A stretch of DNA of 64,000 bases from Podospora pseudoanserina (GCF_035222485.1 NC_085920.1:3720001-3784000), one strand, 5' to 3'. Shown: positions 34,901-46,532, numbered from the stretch's first letter. Notes: generated by a model not told the origin, from the sequence alone. Made by a program: numbers and translations.

Positions 34901-35243
34901 TTGCGCGATGGACTGATGCTGAAGGGCCGGGAGTGGTAGCCCGGGAAGAGGTTGCAGGGTCGTCTGCCGATAGCTGTTGCTGAGATTGGGCTTGTTTTGG
35001 TTGTTGTTGCGGGTTAGTGTTGTTAGTGTTAGTGGTAGTGTTTGGCGGGTCGCCGTTGTGGCGATCGCTGGTGGTGGTGCTGGTACCGTTACTGACGTGA
35101 TGTTGATCCGTCGTCTCGTACGCGCGAAGGGGCAAAAGATCGGGTGACTCGGACACGTCCGTCGCCGTGATAATCGGAGCGGTGAGTTCGTGATGGCTAC
35201 TGCCTGGGGCAGCAGTAGTAGCAAGAGCCGTCATTCGGAACAC
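31938..35243 (-). CDS. Karyogamy protein KAR9-like
   Basis: A single exon of 1101 residues. The Pfam KAR9-type region spans about residues 335-760: a helical, acidic block (ALIGAAEQIRGWISKASEVI; ENAIIRFEELIKVYVGAIEEL; LRRAVVQMEAILEEW; LWNMVLGDIENELNELSRL), then a second helical block with coiled-coil character ending near EIQQERKSQQLRDSV. The first 330 residues are disordered, with Asn/Gln runs and a Pro-rich segment; the last 300 are Ser/Arg/Pro-rich with DTGHNFKPL and many SPLGR/TPVRS-like sites. Kar9 in yeast links the EB1 protein Bim1 on microtubule plus ends to myosin V for nuclear positioning. A Q7 tract is coded by the CTG repeat at 33585-33605. MTALATT at 35234 is an alternative start. 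Confidence 0.85.
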   Translation of the reverse strand: MFRMTALATTAAPGSSHHELTAPIITATDVSESPDLLPLRAYETTDQHHVSNGTSTTTSDRHNGDPPNTTTNTNNTNPQQQPKQAQSQQQLSADDPATSSRATTPGPSASVHRARKPSPGLAARLKALGFGSSRKTASPPPPIQQDIGRLPEEQLRKLDQGHQVNSAAAVIERRGRPWKGHIIRIPSRSSLKSDKSSHSNNNNNNKPALESPAFPSPSIEQELSSYPKPELLPEITTTEPLEMDTNKYRLPDHTNGNGVKAQLDTREEHIARDTRPPPPPQTPEIPPPPPAKDTPPTTTTSRSFSPAAPPSGDVFNPDSIALNPLGLQRPGSIYTLSRASFANQLAQLTSLQLPDAESLSSKVSAIPTAQVATRALIGAAEQIRGWISKASEVIGGLESEDDVEWAAAGGREGVEEVENAIIRFEELIKVYVGAIEELQAREDIAAVSADDLRRAVVQMEAILEEWGLMRKTLHNVKAQVEIAMEWEELWNMVLGDIENELNELSRLVFEMEERRHKSVFGAEEGGELDTIAEDTTPGGLRLPVGHQQQQQQQSNRFSLPPFPLSPGSPSPGAMGISQEDSSLLALFARMQPLRASLDFLPMRLSVFEARAEDTFPTACEELEMRRADLDASYKKLEKDAESLRKELGEDRWVLVFRNAGRQAQKMYESVERSTTWLREAIESGLHLTSPPAMSKKIENYEARKTHYGEAIERLLTIIDKGVKDRFTINGEISRLHTEMRAKWEGLKRQIAELDLVLEEIQQERKSQQLRDSVSSILSNGRSTIQSAHETPESSPPSSVIMSSQPASSQTNIRISKSRSTSGGSSLPQPSSRRMSSLPTPSHSSITRKPVAARMSTLSVPSREGSATPTGNRTSRPPSSLSNRPKWNTSTNTSDVDTGHNFKPLTLTTPSPYAKKTPTPVRSTSALTPSSSSSKLPTLRSPLGRASSASPLPEDDLMTTPKSHSRLSFRERLASTPGPYAQRPRLASSATMAGLNRDRRASMMPSSRPLEQSPDAATRPASSMAGMMGGSNGRRSSLLPLPRESGGDFRRSTSGLVTGRASPQAVEGARVAMGLGSRNKSAMGNRTGDSQERKDTRPRWRG
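33585..33605 (-). repeat. CTG/CAG trinucleotide repeat coding polyglutamine
   Basis: Seven CTG units on the plus strand read as seven CAG (Gln) codons in the KAR9-like gene. Confidence 0.9.
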
Positions 35244-37303
35244 TGGCTCGACTGAGCTCCCTCTCTTTTTTTTTTGCGGGCACTTGGACGGCAGCCGACA
35301 GCGACAGAGCGTTCTAGCTTGGCGGCGTCAGAGGGTGCGTATGCGAGCTGCGTTCTGCGTCTTTTCCCCATAAAAAATCCTCCTCCCCCCCCCCCCAAGG
35401 GTCGGCTGTGGTCTGAATTGCGATGGAACGCAGTTTGCCTTGCGTTAGTGGTTGGATGACACGCCGTAGAGGGGAATTCTGCCGGGTTTCAATCGTGGTG
35501 TGTGGCAGCAAATGGCAGTGGGCCGATGCGAATGAAGAGACAAGTGACTGGTCGACAGCATCCCGTTTTGATTGGCAAGGTAGGTGTGATGTTATGAAGG
35601 CTGCTTCCAAAGAGAAATGGTTGGAAAGGGCAGAGCAGAGTAGAGCAAATAGAGCAGAACAGAGCAGGCCCAAAAGGCCGACAGAAGTGCCAGAGGGGGC
35701 CAAGTTATTATTATTAAAAAAGAACAATTCCCAGAGGCCTGTCTCGCCTCCTCTAGCTTGGGGGGTGTTAATCTTGGGTTGGGTGCCCTTCGGGAACCCG
35801 CAGTCGCGTTCGATGGGATCGTCCAATGAGCCCGGCGCCTTCCATGAGTGTTACCTTGCTCTCCAGATATTTACTGTGTAGTCCCCAAGAGCGCTCTTGA
35901 CAATATCACAAAAGCGAAGTTACAAGGTCGCAATATTCAGTGTCTTCCAGAGCACAAGCACTACCCGATGACGGCAGTTCGCCAGCCCGGACGGGCGACG
36001 GGTGCTGAAACGCTTGATGGGGGCACAGGGATTCTAGAAGATTAAACCTATTTCCGGTATGGTCGGCAAGCCAGGGGCCCCTTTCTAGCGTTGCGGGAAC
36101 CACATGCTTGGGCCAAGGTTGGGCCTCTCTTCTTCTGTCGGCTGACGAGACAGAGGGAATATATATCATGAAGAGATGACGATCGGCTTCACTTCTGCGG
36201 CCTGTCACTGAAGACACAGCAGCTAGGTCAAGCTCATGCAGCTGTCTTTTGTTTGCAAAGATCAGACGCTTCTGCTAATAATTACCTCACATAAGGTAAC
36301 CATCAAGACGGGCCGCTGATGGCCGCTGCGGAGAGCAAAGAGAAATGCTGCAATGCAACCTGCATGGATGCTCCCGAGTCTGCATTGTAGTCAAACAGAA
36401 CACCAATCATTGGCTTCAGCCGAGGTCAAAGTCGTGAAGAGATATTGAGAGATTCAAAAGAGAGAGATGCTCACCAGAGATCCAGATGTCAAGACCACTG
36501 CTCAACATCAGATGAAATGGAGACAGACGCCCAGATGTCGTAATGAAAAGAAGCCAGCGAGGTATGCACGTGGCCTTCTCAGCATCTCCTCGCGTTGCCG
36601 GGGCGTTGCTCCGTGGCGAGAATGACAGAAAAGCATTACGAGACATTCCGCGGCTTCCGCTGTCAAGATCAAAGGGGTTCGTCAGTGATCGCAGGCTTCT
36701 CGCCGGTTGCTCTTGTGTCAGGAAACAAAAAATAAAAAAGCTTCAGCGGGGTTCGAGCTGTGTGAACCGACGCGTTGGCAGTGGACCGTGTCCTCCTCAT
36801 CTCCCCACCTTCCGTGTCGCAGACCAGGGGGTGGGCCATCGGTCCCCAATCCCCACCGGCGCTGCATCAAGCCATCGGGCCCCCTGGGCGAGAGCAGGCG
36901 AGACAGTCACAGGCAATTCTACCGCATGAAGTTATCTCATTTCTTCTGCCTGCCCACCCTCGCCCAACCTGCCTGCCCACAGAAATACCACATACAGCGG
37001 AATCGCCTGGACCTCGCTTTTTTCCCTTTTGCCTATCCATCCCCCCTCACCGGAAAACCCTCCCGAAAAACCCAGACGTTCAGTGTCTGAGACTTGCCTC
37101 CCGTTGTGCGTTGAGCCGTCTCTTGTTTACTTTCTGCCTCAATCAACCACCAACGACAGCCACTCGCCCACCGGGCTCCCTGCCGTGGAACAACACACTT
37201 TGCTCTGTTCAAGACGCTGCAGCAGCCTTCGTACCAGACAGAAAGAAACGACGTCATCGCCGACGATCGCTCTTGGTATACCGAAATAGGCACACTCCGG
37301 CCT
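35244..37303. other. Divergent intergenic region between KAR9 and the gene at 37304
   Basis: Two kilobases without a supported gene. Imperfect AGAGCA repeats occur at 35630-35668. The last 350 bases are C-rich with CCACC tracts and probably include the leader of the next gene. Confidence 0.5.
35630..35668 (+). repeat. Imperfect AGAGCA repeat
   Basis: Six or so copies of a GAGCA/GAGTA motif with small spacing changes, in non-coding DNA. Confidence 0.7.
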
Positions 37304-39112
37304 ATGGCCTTTTACCTCTCGTCCTCACTCGATATCAAGATGGCAGCTGCTTCTGGTGAGCCCGCCAGCGGACGCTGTGCCTCTCCTCCGCTCGACAAAG
37401 CTCCCGGCCCGGCCCTCGGCCCTCGTTCTGACCCGACACGCTGCCTTTCGGTGGGCTCGACCGTCTCTCATGGCTCCGCAACTACAGAAGCCTCGAATGT
37501 GCGCGAGTCTCTTGGGAGCGACAGCTCGGCCTTCTCACGCCAGTCCTCAGAGAGCTACCGTCCCTCTCGCGTCTCTGATATCTACACGGGCAATCTTCCA
37601 CTCAATAATCGGGACTCGATGAACGGCATGGATATGCCCTACACGCCAGTGACACCGTCGGGGTCCAGGAGCTCGAGCAGGCGCCGGGGTTACATGCGTC
37701 CCCAGGGAACTGACTTCGCTGCCAGCGCCCGCGCTCGGGAGAGCGTCCTGAGCCTCGGGAGCATCGCACATCTTCAGTACTACTTTGCACGGACCGGTTT
37801 GCTGGACGGGAAGGGTGGTCGGCTGGCACGCAAAAGAGACAGCAAGGCACAAACACTGGATCTTTCTTCGCTCGATTCCGTGTCGTTTTCTAGTCTCAAG
37901 GCCCCGGTCAGTGACCATGACTCGAGCTACGCATCCATGGGAAGCAGCCCGGATCTGGGTGCGCACAGTAGCTTTGTCAGTTTGGCCGGCGGTTCGCTCG
38001 TCGAATCGCCCACCGATGAGCAACACCCGGAGGAATTCTATTCCGAGGACGAATACGACGAGGAGGATCTCAACATGCCCCCTCCGACGACCAGCACATA
38101 CATTCACCGAGAAAAGGCAGTCCCAAAGCCGCCGACGGTTGCTGAATTAAGAACCGAGCTCACAAACGCTCTCGATACTGCCAAAAGATCACTGAAGGAA
38201 GCAAAAGACGCCAAGGCCCCACCAGACGATTCGCCCAAGATTTCCATTCATTTGACTGATGACCAGGGAGCCGACTCACGCGCACGTTCGGGGTCTACCA
38301 GAAGCACCCGGAGCAATAGGAGCAATATTGGGTGGTTTGAGATTCAGGGCATGCACATCCTTGATGTCATGACGCTGGCTATCCGGGCGGCCAAGATCTA
38401 TTACACATCCCACGACCGACCTGACCGCCTGGATGCCATCAAGTCGGAAAAGGAGATTCGCAGTGCCTTGCTCTCTGTGATGGAGGTGCTCAAGCGCATG
38501 GCAACTCGGGGGTTCTCTGGCGGCATGCGTGAAGACGAGTTCCACACTATGAATGAATGGATTTCCGGGCTCCACAGCATGCTGGCTGCTGAGGCTGAGA
38601 TAGAGGCTGCCGAGGCTGCTGAGCGGGAGGGGTGGACTTGGTTGCGCGATGAAGGGTGGGAGGGCCGCGAAATTCAGCGCGAGGAAGCCTTCATACAGTC
38701 GATGCTGCACGGCATCAAGGACCCTATCGAGAACATGCCAACCATTCCCACATGGGTCCCCATTGACCGGACGAAGCCTTTGGGTGAGCAAACGCTCCCC
38801 ACACCGTTTCTTGCGTCCCTGTCCAACGGCCAGCGTCTGGTTCACTTGCACAACTGTGCGGTTCGCAAGTCTCGCCGGAGGTTTGGTGCCATCGCCTCGT
38901 TCCATGGCGACACCCAGAAGCCATATCGCGCCGCTGACAACTTGCGCTACTGGCTCAAGGCGGCCGAGCTACGATGGGAGGTGCTGCTCAAGACCGATGC
39001 TCTTGGCCTCCAGTATAACACAAGCCCGCAACTCTGGCTTGACTTTGAGGATGCCATTCTCCAATGGTGCCGAACAGTACGCGGCGAGATTACCGCCGAG
39101 CTGGAGGGCTAG
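37304..39112 (+). CDS. Uncharacterised fungal protein, Ser-rich N-terminus and helical C-terminal domain
   Basis: A single exon of 602 residues; I do not recognise a named family. Residues 1-290 are disordered, Ser/Pro/Arg-rich with acidic patches (EEFYSEDEYDEEDLNMPP). After a charged helix (AELRTELTNALDTAKRSLKEAKDAK) comes an ordered region of about residues 345-600 rich in Trp and Leu: GWFEIQGMHILDVMTLAIRA, then MEVLKRMATRGFSGGMREDE, EAAEREGWTWLRDEGWEGRE, TPFLASLSNGQRLVHLHN, FGAIASFHGDTQKPYRAADN and LQYNTSPQLWLDFEDAILQW. The even helical pattern and several conserved-looking aromatic clusters argue for a real folded domain. There is no signal peptide or membrane span. ATG 37340 (MAAASGEP) is an alternative start. 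It is oriented away from KAR9. Confidence 0.85.
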   Translation: MAFYLSSSLDIKMAAASGEPASGRCASPPLDKAPGPALGPRSDPTRCLSVGSTVSHGSATTEASNVRESLGSDSSAFSRQSSESYRPSRVSDIYTGNLPLNNRDSMNGMDMPYTPVTPSGSRSSSRRRGYMRPQGTDFAASARARESVLSLGSIAHLQYYFARTGLLDGKGGRLARKRDSKAQTLDLSSLDSVSFSSLKAPVSDHDSSYASMGSSPDLGAHSSFVSLAGGSLVESPTDEQHPEEFYSEDEYDEEDLNMPPPTTSTYIHREKAVPKPPTVAELRTELTNALDTAKRSLKEAKDAKAPPDDSPKISIHLTDDQGADSRARSGSTRSTRSNRSNIGWFEIQGMHILDVMTLAIRAAKIYYTSHDRPDRLDAIKSEKEIRSALLSVMEVLKRMATRGFSGGMREDEFHTMNEWISGLHSMLAAEAEIEAAEAAEREGWTWLRDEGWEGREIQREEAFIQSMLHGIKDPIENMPTIPTWVPIDRTKPLGEQTLPTPFLASLSNGQRLVHLHNCAVRKSRRRFGAIASFHGDTQKPYRAADNLRYWLKAAELRWEVLLKTDALGLQYNTSPQLWLDFEDAILQWCRTVRGEITAELEG

Positions 39113-41305
39113 GTGCCACCGAAAAAAAAACAAGCATCGGCAAGCGTTATTACCTGCCCAGCGGGAGACGTGGTCAGCAATCACAACCAGGTGGGTTCGG
39201 CACTGCAGATGCCTCTGGAGAACATACACACCAGCTTATCACAAAATCTTCCTGGGGAGAGGGGGGGAAAATTGGGACGGATAGGAGGGGGACAGGCTGG
39301 CAGGATATGACGACTGAAAGATGTTACGACCTGATAGACGGCTTGGCCCCTCGTCCGCCTTTTTTTTTTATTTTTTTTTCTAATTTTCTTTTCTTTTTTT
39401 TCTTTTCGATTCACAAACACTTTTGTCTATTCTTCATACGTTTTTTCTTTTACGGCTGGGGTTGGGCCTCCACACCTGCCCTTTTTGGTTTCAATAACCA
39501 CATAATCCTGGATCATACCTGGCTTCTTGACAGCTTTCACGATGGACTATTCCTTGGCCTTTTGTCCAACTTTTGTCAACACAGGCAGATGTAGGGGGTT
39601 TTCTTCATGTTGGGCTTTTTCGTTATATTCTGCCTGTATATACTTTCAAAATGTTTGTTTGGGAAAGGAGAGACATGATGAGTTTGGGGGGGTTTTCACA
39701 CTTTTACGCATACAAAACATTACCTCCTTTTTTTTTTTTTTACTTCGTTCGGGCTTGTTGTGGTCCGCCTTGTTACCTTTTTTTTTTTTACTTGGGTTTC
39801 TTATCACTACTTCTTCATTTATATACCCCCGTTTATCAGCATCATCATCATTATCAGCATTAAAAGAAACATTGAAATACCAACACAAAGCTCTCACTCA
39901 CACACATTGGGATTTGGGGCGTTTGTAATGGGTTTTGTTTGGGGGAAAGGTTGGAAAGAGAGGGGGACTGGGCGGAGGAAGAGGTGGGAGAGGAAAAGGG
40001 GTGTTAACTAGGATGAGGGGAACAGAGAGAGTATATATATATGTATGTAGATGTGTCAATCAAAGGCTGAGGTTTTTCAACCCTTGATATGTTGATGTTT
40101 GTTTGTGGGCTTGTTTTTGACTATGTATGTTAAGTTTCAAGATTAAAATTGAGGGCAGACTGTAATACTATTGTTTTAAGAATGTCACTGTTAGTGAGAA
40201 GAGAACAAATAACAAACACTTTCTCTAATTATAAGTCATTATCACTTAGAATTAATTCTCTCTCACACACACACACCCACACACACTCTTTCATACATGT
40301 ATAGGATTATCTATAGCTAGCTATAGATGATTCCAATCGTCTCCAGCCGCTATACACCGTTACCGGCCGCAAAATTTAGCTCCAAGTTTTAGGGTTTATT
40401 ACTTTATGCCATAAGTTCTCTCTTTGTCTCTATGATCCGGCTAGATCCTGGAGAAACGTAACAAGTTCTTATTTTTCTTTATAATTCTTTTTCAGATCCT
40501 AGAGAAGTGTAGGCGTAAAAGTATCTCTTGCTTTTAAAGGCTATATATACTTCCAAACTTAATCAGTCATGTTGTTTAAATTTTAAAAGAACACCTCCAG
40601 AGATGCATATTCACAGCCACCATCATCAAGTAAATCTCAAAATAAAAGGGATTCTCCGCCATTTAAAAGCTTAACTACTTCCCATCCCGTCACACCTCCC
40701 CTCCTTTATGTAGGTATGCACAACGCTGATTGATCTTCAGTTGTCCCTTTTATACTTAATCCAACACCTCTCCCATCCTGATCAACCACTCCTTTTTTCC
40801 ACCCCTCAACTACCCCCATGCAAAAGCTCCTAGAGCAAAGCAAATTCGCAATTATCAAATATCCTCCTCCTCTATTGATCTACCCTGTGTGTGAATTGGT
40901 ATCGTAATGTGATGATATGCCTTGAGAAAGACGCTGAAAAGTCTGAGGCATGAAGACGGGGCGATGCTTGCTTGTCTGGTGTGGTGATAGCCCACCCTGT
41001 GACCCCCTCTCTGCCTTTGACCCCCTTTCCCTCTCCCAGCACCACGCAAAGACCAAAAAAAATGAAACTCCTCTCTTTAATGCACCGCGCCGCCCAATGC
41101 TGTGAATGAAGTACAATGCTCATGTTTGTGGACCCCTTCCCCTGAAAAGAACCCCCCCTTATGTCGTTATATACAGTATCGTCCGATGCACGTAAGTCAT
41201 CATCGAAACAAAGAAAAAAGCTTCGTGAAACATCGACTGAGATAAAAAGAGTCAATGCTATGAACGCAACCCGCATTCTAGGGGATGAATCCACTATGGC
41301 AGATG
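39113..41305. other. Convergent intergenic region, AT-rich with simple repeats
   Basis: This holds the 3' flanks of the 37304 gene and the RecQ gene. It contains long T-runs (39361-39410, 39730-39790), a CA repeat at 40264-40287, a 20-bp perfect palindrome at 40309-40328, and AT-rich DNA from about 40020 to 40680. No gene seen. Confidence 0.5.
40309..40328. repeat. Perfect 20-bp palindrome
   Basis: ATCTATAGCTAGCTATAGAT equals its own reverse complement. It lies in AT-rich non-coding DNA just after a CA microsatellite. Confidence 0.9.
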
Positions 41306-44300
41306 TTAACGAGGCATGGCCGAAATTCCACCTCCACCTCCACCCCGAGGGTAAGACGAGCCCTTGCTTCTGCTGCTGCCACCTGCCGATTTGGCTGAAG
41401 AACCTCCACGCTTGCTTACACCTCCTGAATTGCGGCTGTATCCGTTGCTGCCCCGTCCACCTTTCTTCTTGTAGTAGGACCCGCCACCGCTTCTGCTGCC
41501 ATAGCCAGAACCTTGATGCTGAGAGGTGGAGGCGGCTTTGGCAAGCCTCTCAGCATCAGCTTCCCTCTGCATTGCTTTAAGCTCTCGATGAAAGGTTGCC
41601 ACCTCGGGGTTCACATAGGGAGCGCCAGCGCCATACCGTGATCCGCTCGCCATATCTTCCTCGTCGTCAAAGTCACCAAACTCCTCCTCTCCATCACTGA
41701 TCACAATGACGTCTCGATTCCCCTTCTTCCTTATATGAGCATTGGGGGCGATTGTGGCAGCGCCAGAATACTGATTTCTGCTGGGATCCTGGTTGCTCAT
41801 CATCTCCTGGTACTGTTGGTGCAGCTGTTGAATCAGGGGCACAAAGCGAGAACCCCACTGGTCTACTTTGTCAGGAGTGACGCCGCGGATGGTGTACATC
41901 TTGGCCGGAGTCGTTGTCCAACGAGCGATCATTTCGCGATATTGTTGATCCGTGAAAAAGGGGCGAATATGGTTTGTCTCGGCCCTAATCTGAATCTCAA
42001 GCTGCTTCGCTTCAAAAAGGAAATGATCCGTGATAACTTGATGGACTTGGTCCAGTCGAGAAAAATCAAATGGCCTAAGCTCATCCAGGGTCTGCTGGTG
42101 TCGTGTAGCAGTGCGATGATGACGAGATGGGGCGGCGGCGTCAAAGTCCACTTCCTCCTCGTAGTCGGATACCACGAAATTGTCCTTGGCATAGCCATTG
42201 GCATGTCGCGGCCTGTGGTCTTGGATATCTTCGTCTTCATCACCGGAACCGAGTTCGTCTCCAAAGTCTCCTTCGGCCTCATCATCAATGAACTGTCGAC
42301 CCCGCCGAGGCGCCAGCCGCTTTCTCGCTGGTGCAGAAACAGGCGACGACACATTGGTAGAGGGCGGTGCTCGAACCATTGCTTCGGATTTGACCAGGCA
42401 CTTGCGGGAGAAAAGATCCTGCTCGGGCATCAAGATGGTCAGTCTTGTCCCGCTGGACCAGAAGTGTCTGAAATTCTCTTTGGAGACCTAAGACACAGGT
42501 GTTGTCAGTACAAAAGGCAAAGATAAACTCAAGGGTGTTGTTGCTTACGTGGTAGTAAAGATTAAGACCGCCGTTTGCGCTTGTCTCCGCTGTGCTATGG
42601 ATTATCTTCACCCTCTCCATTTCGATAATGACAGGATAGATGGCTGTGTTTTTGATGCCGGGTGCTATGCCAAAGCCTGGCAGGTGTTGGTAGTTCTTCT
42701 TATCTCGCCCGGCCATAGCGGAAGCGAGTTTGCCGATAGAGCCGCCTTTGGCACCCATGCCGGGAATCAAGTCAATGATAGCCTTGGCCCAGTCAGTGCG
42801 GTCCACCTGCTTAAGAGTGACTCTCTCGCCGAGAAGGCAAAAGTCACACTGCTTGTTGCAGTTGGCAGCATTGAAGTCTTCCCCAAAATACCCCAGCAGC
42901 TGCGTCCGACGACAAGAAGTCGTGTTCAGACAATAAAACGTCATCCTATCCAGCAGCTCCAGCTGCTTGTCCTTCTCAGCCTGTGACCGCACGTGCTTGC
43001 CGTCCTTATCAAGCTCATCTTTTTGCACCATGCGCCTCAGACTGGTCACGTCGCCGTAGGAAAAGTAAAGGATGCAGTCGGCAGGCTTCCCATCACGCCC
43101 AGCGCGCCCGGTCTCCTGATAGTACCCTTCCATAGTTTTTGGAAGAGAGACGTGGATGACAAAACGCACATCTGGCTTGTCAATTCCCATGCCAAAGGCT
43201 ATCGTGGCAACAATGACGTGAATTTCATCATCCTGCCACTTCCGCTGAATCTCCGGCCTGTCGTCCAATCCGGCATGGTACGGCGCTGCCTTGATGCCAT
43301 ACTTCTCCACAAGCTTCCCAGCAATGCCCTCACAAGAAGCGCGGGACGTCGTGTAGATGATGCCGGTTTGATTCTTGTATCTGGTGGCGATCAAACTGCC
43401 GAGCGGGTCGACATAGGTTGGGGGTTTGGGAAAGACCTCATAATAGAGATTGGGCCGGTTGAAGCTCTGCGTGAAGAGTTTACAGCCTGTCATTCCAAGC
43501 TGATGCTGAACATCTTTCCGAACACTCTCGGTCGCCGAGGCGGTTAAGGCCATCACCGGGACACCTGGGAACTGCTTTCGGAACTCGCCCAAAGCTTTGT
43601 AGTCGGGACGAAAATCGTGACCCCACTGACTGACACAATGGGCTTCATCAATGACCAAACGAGCAAACTTGCCTCTCTGGTGCAGCATCTTAAGTGCGCG
43701 CCGGATCTGGGTGTTCTCGTTGGCGAGCATCTCCGGGGTAACGTAGAGCAGCTGGTAGAAATTTTCCGGCGTCTCGTGGTTGAGTTTCCCCAGTATATGT
43801 CGTTTGTGAGCTGCCGCCAGGTTTCCGTTGAACGCCACAGCCAGGATATTGATCCTTTCCATGTGCTCAACTTGGTCACTCATCAAACTGAGGAGAGGTG
43901 ACACCACAATGGTAACACCTTTTGTTTTTCCACTTTGAACAACCGCGGGAAGTTGATAACACAACGATTTTCCACCTCCTGTCGGCATCATGACAAAGGC
44001 ATCCTCTCCGGCAAGAGTGCAATTGATGGCTGGGAGCTGGTTATGGCGGAAGTTGACGAGCCGAAAGCGGTCTTTCAGAGCTCGAAGGACATCTGCAGAC
44101 CAGGGGAACTGCAGGAGCTCAGGCGGAATGGCAGTCTTCCGTACCACAGGTGGTGCAAGCTTTGCAAGAGCTCGCCTGGGTGGTGCGGGAGCACTATTGC
44201 TAGTGGCCTCAGACAACGTAGAGCGGGCAGCTGTTCGCACAGCGGCAGTCGCTGAGGGTGCTGACGGGCCTCCTGAAAATTGCTCATATGCACTAAGCAA

Positions 44301-46532
44301 CAAATCGTCCGGGACATCGTCTTGTCCATACTCGTCTATCTCGGCCGCCTGTGTTTGGGTCCTGTTGTGCGCCCGTGGTGGTGCAAACTGCGAGGCTGCC
44401 TCCATAGCAGCAAGTTCGTCCTCATCAACATCGAAGTGATTCGAGCTGCTTGGCACAGCTTGATGGTAGGGTGGCTGGACCCGAGATCCCGAGAACTGAG
44501 TATGTTGTTGGTTTGGTGGGAAGTGCGGAACTGGCGGTCGAAATTGAGGAGCAGCAAACTGAGCCGGTGCAGCAAACTGGGATGGGCCTCGCTGAGATTG
44601 GCTACCAGAGTATTGCAATGTGGCGGGGGGCTGACTAGGACCTGTAATTAGAGAAGGGCATTCAGGAATGATGCGTCCCGCACTCGGAGAAGTCCTGGCA
44701 TCGGCTGCATGGGCTTGTGCCCTCGGGGAAGAGTCGGCAGGCGCAGTGGTGTCGTTTTGGTTCTTAAGAAAATCAAGATCATCGACGCCAGCCTTGATGA
44801 GGTGGGCGATGAGTGTTTTCTCTGCGGTCTCGATTTCTTCATCGAGTTTCAGCAGCTGTTCCTCATGCTCCTCTGTGTCAATGCCATCGCGATACGCCTT
44901 TGCAATCTTGTTTACCAGGGCTTCCTGCTCACTGTTCAGCGTTTTGTACGAGGCATGTGACTCCTGGAGAGAAAGCAGTGCTTTCTTCTTATCGTCCAAA
45001 GGCTTTTTCGCATTCTTGATGCGCTCACGCTCTTGATTACGCTCTTCTTTCGACCCCCTCTGAGTCAAAAATCTCCTAAAAGCTTCTGCGTTCTCCTGGA
45101 GCTGGGAGTCCACAAGTTGCAGCATCTCATCCAAAACCGAGGGCCGAGAAAGAAACAAGCCCAGGGTATGCTTGTTACGCTCAATCTCAGAGCCGAGAGA
45201 AGCCTCCGAGGTTAGGTTTTGCCCCGAGCTGACAGGGTGAGGCACCGAGGCTTGGGATCCCTGCGTGTTACCGACAGTCGCTCTGCTCCCGTTGCTGACG
45301 ACATTATCGAGTTCCATAGGCATCGGCGCCGGCGCTTTCGAGGGAGTCTCCTGAATGGAAAACTCCATGTCCACATCCATATCTTGAACTCCTGGGGGCG
45401 ACTGAGCATCGGGCGATCCGTGGGAGGCCGGCGTGGTGAATTCATCCTCCGAGTCGTAGACAACATCAGCACGCTTCGCCCGTTTGTTTGACGAGTTGTT
45501 GGCTGGGGTACATGAAGCGTCCACCTCCTCGTCCAAAAAGTCGTCGCTGTTGAATTCGGCAGTCGCGGGCGACTTTCGCTTGCGAGCGGATGCTGCGACA
45601 GCTGGGACGGTTTGAGTGGGTACAGCAGAACTACCATGAGCGGCTTCACGGCCCTGGGCTGTGGATTCCTTAAACGCACGGCTTGTTCCGGGCGGGCAAG
45701 GCGTAGAGATATGCGTCTTCACAACTGAAGGCGCCGTGGCGCTGCGTTTGAGAGCTGAGCGGACGGCTGAGGAGGGCGGGACGATCTCATTGATGTCTGG
45801 ATACTCTTCGTCAAATTCGTCCAAAGTCTTGATAACTTTGGTCTGCTGATAGGGGTTCGCTTGGCCGCGGCTGGAGACAGGCTCAGGGCGCTCGGCATAG
45901 TCCTCTCGCCACAACCTCTTGTCGTCGCCAAAGCCCACCACAGAGCTGGACCCATCGTTGCGATCTTCTTCGGTGAGATCAATGGGGTCGGAGAGGTCGT
46001 CAAACTCGACCTTCACGCGGGCGCTTGTCTTAACGGGCGGCGGCGGCGAGGAAGAGCTTGCCTGGGGCCGGACAGCAGCATTGGCGGAATAGGCGCGTTG
46101 CAAAGCTCCGATCTGTGTACTTCCAGTAGTAGAGACCGGAGTGGGGAGTTGCTGTTGCTGCTTTGGCGCCAATGTTGGCCGGCGGCTGTTGTAGGCGGAC
46201 AGCTTTGCCATTCCGCTCGCGTCATCGATGTCTACCTCATTGGTGGAAGGGGTGGCAGCGAGGTGTGATCCTTGAGTAGAGGCAGTGCCATGAAGAGGGT
46301 CCTGGGGGGCAGTGCCAGTCTGTGACGGAAAGGCACCGGCAGCCGGAACACTAGGAAATGAAGAATGGTTAGGTCGTGAAGTGCGTGAAGTGCGGGTCAC
46401 ATCGGCAGCAGGAGGTGGAGGGGTGTTGTCGAAAGGGTCTTGGGCGGCGGGTAAAGGTGGTCCCGATGGCCTCAAGCGCGTCGTCTCTTTCAAGAGCCAC
46501 GACAGATGAGCACTCAGATTGTTCCGAGTCAT
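41306..46532 (-). CDS. RecQ family DNA helicase (Sgs1/BLM/QDE-3 type)
   Basis: Minus strand, exons 46532..42549 and 42487..41306 (intron GTAAGC...CTTAG), 1721 residues. The first 800 or so residues are disordered, Ser/Pro-rich with acidic patches and a charged coiled coil (KLDEEIETAEKTLIAHLIKA). Helicase motifs: FRHNQLPAINCTLAGEDAFV (motif 0), MMPTGGGKS (Walker A, about 846-854), DEAHC (about 960), TASATE, and QETGRAGRDGK (motif VI, about 1139). Next come the zinc-binding cysteines (CRRTQLLGYFGEDF, CNKQCDFC), an RQC winged helix (IGKLASAMAGRDKKNYQHLPG) and an HRDC-like domain (about 1460-1560). The tail is Gly/Ser/Arg-rich. It is expected to act in homologous recombination and fork repair; the Neurospora homologue QDE-3 is also needed for quelling. 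An upstream in-frame ATG at 46688 would add 52 residues; MTRNNL at 46532 looks like the family start. Confidence 0.94.
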
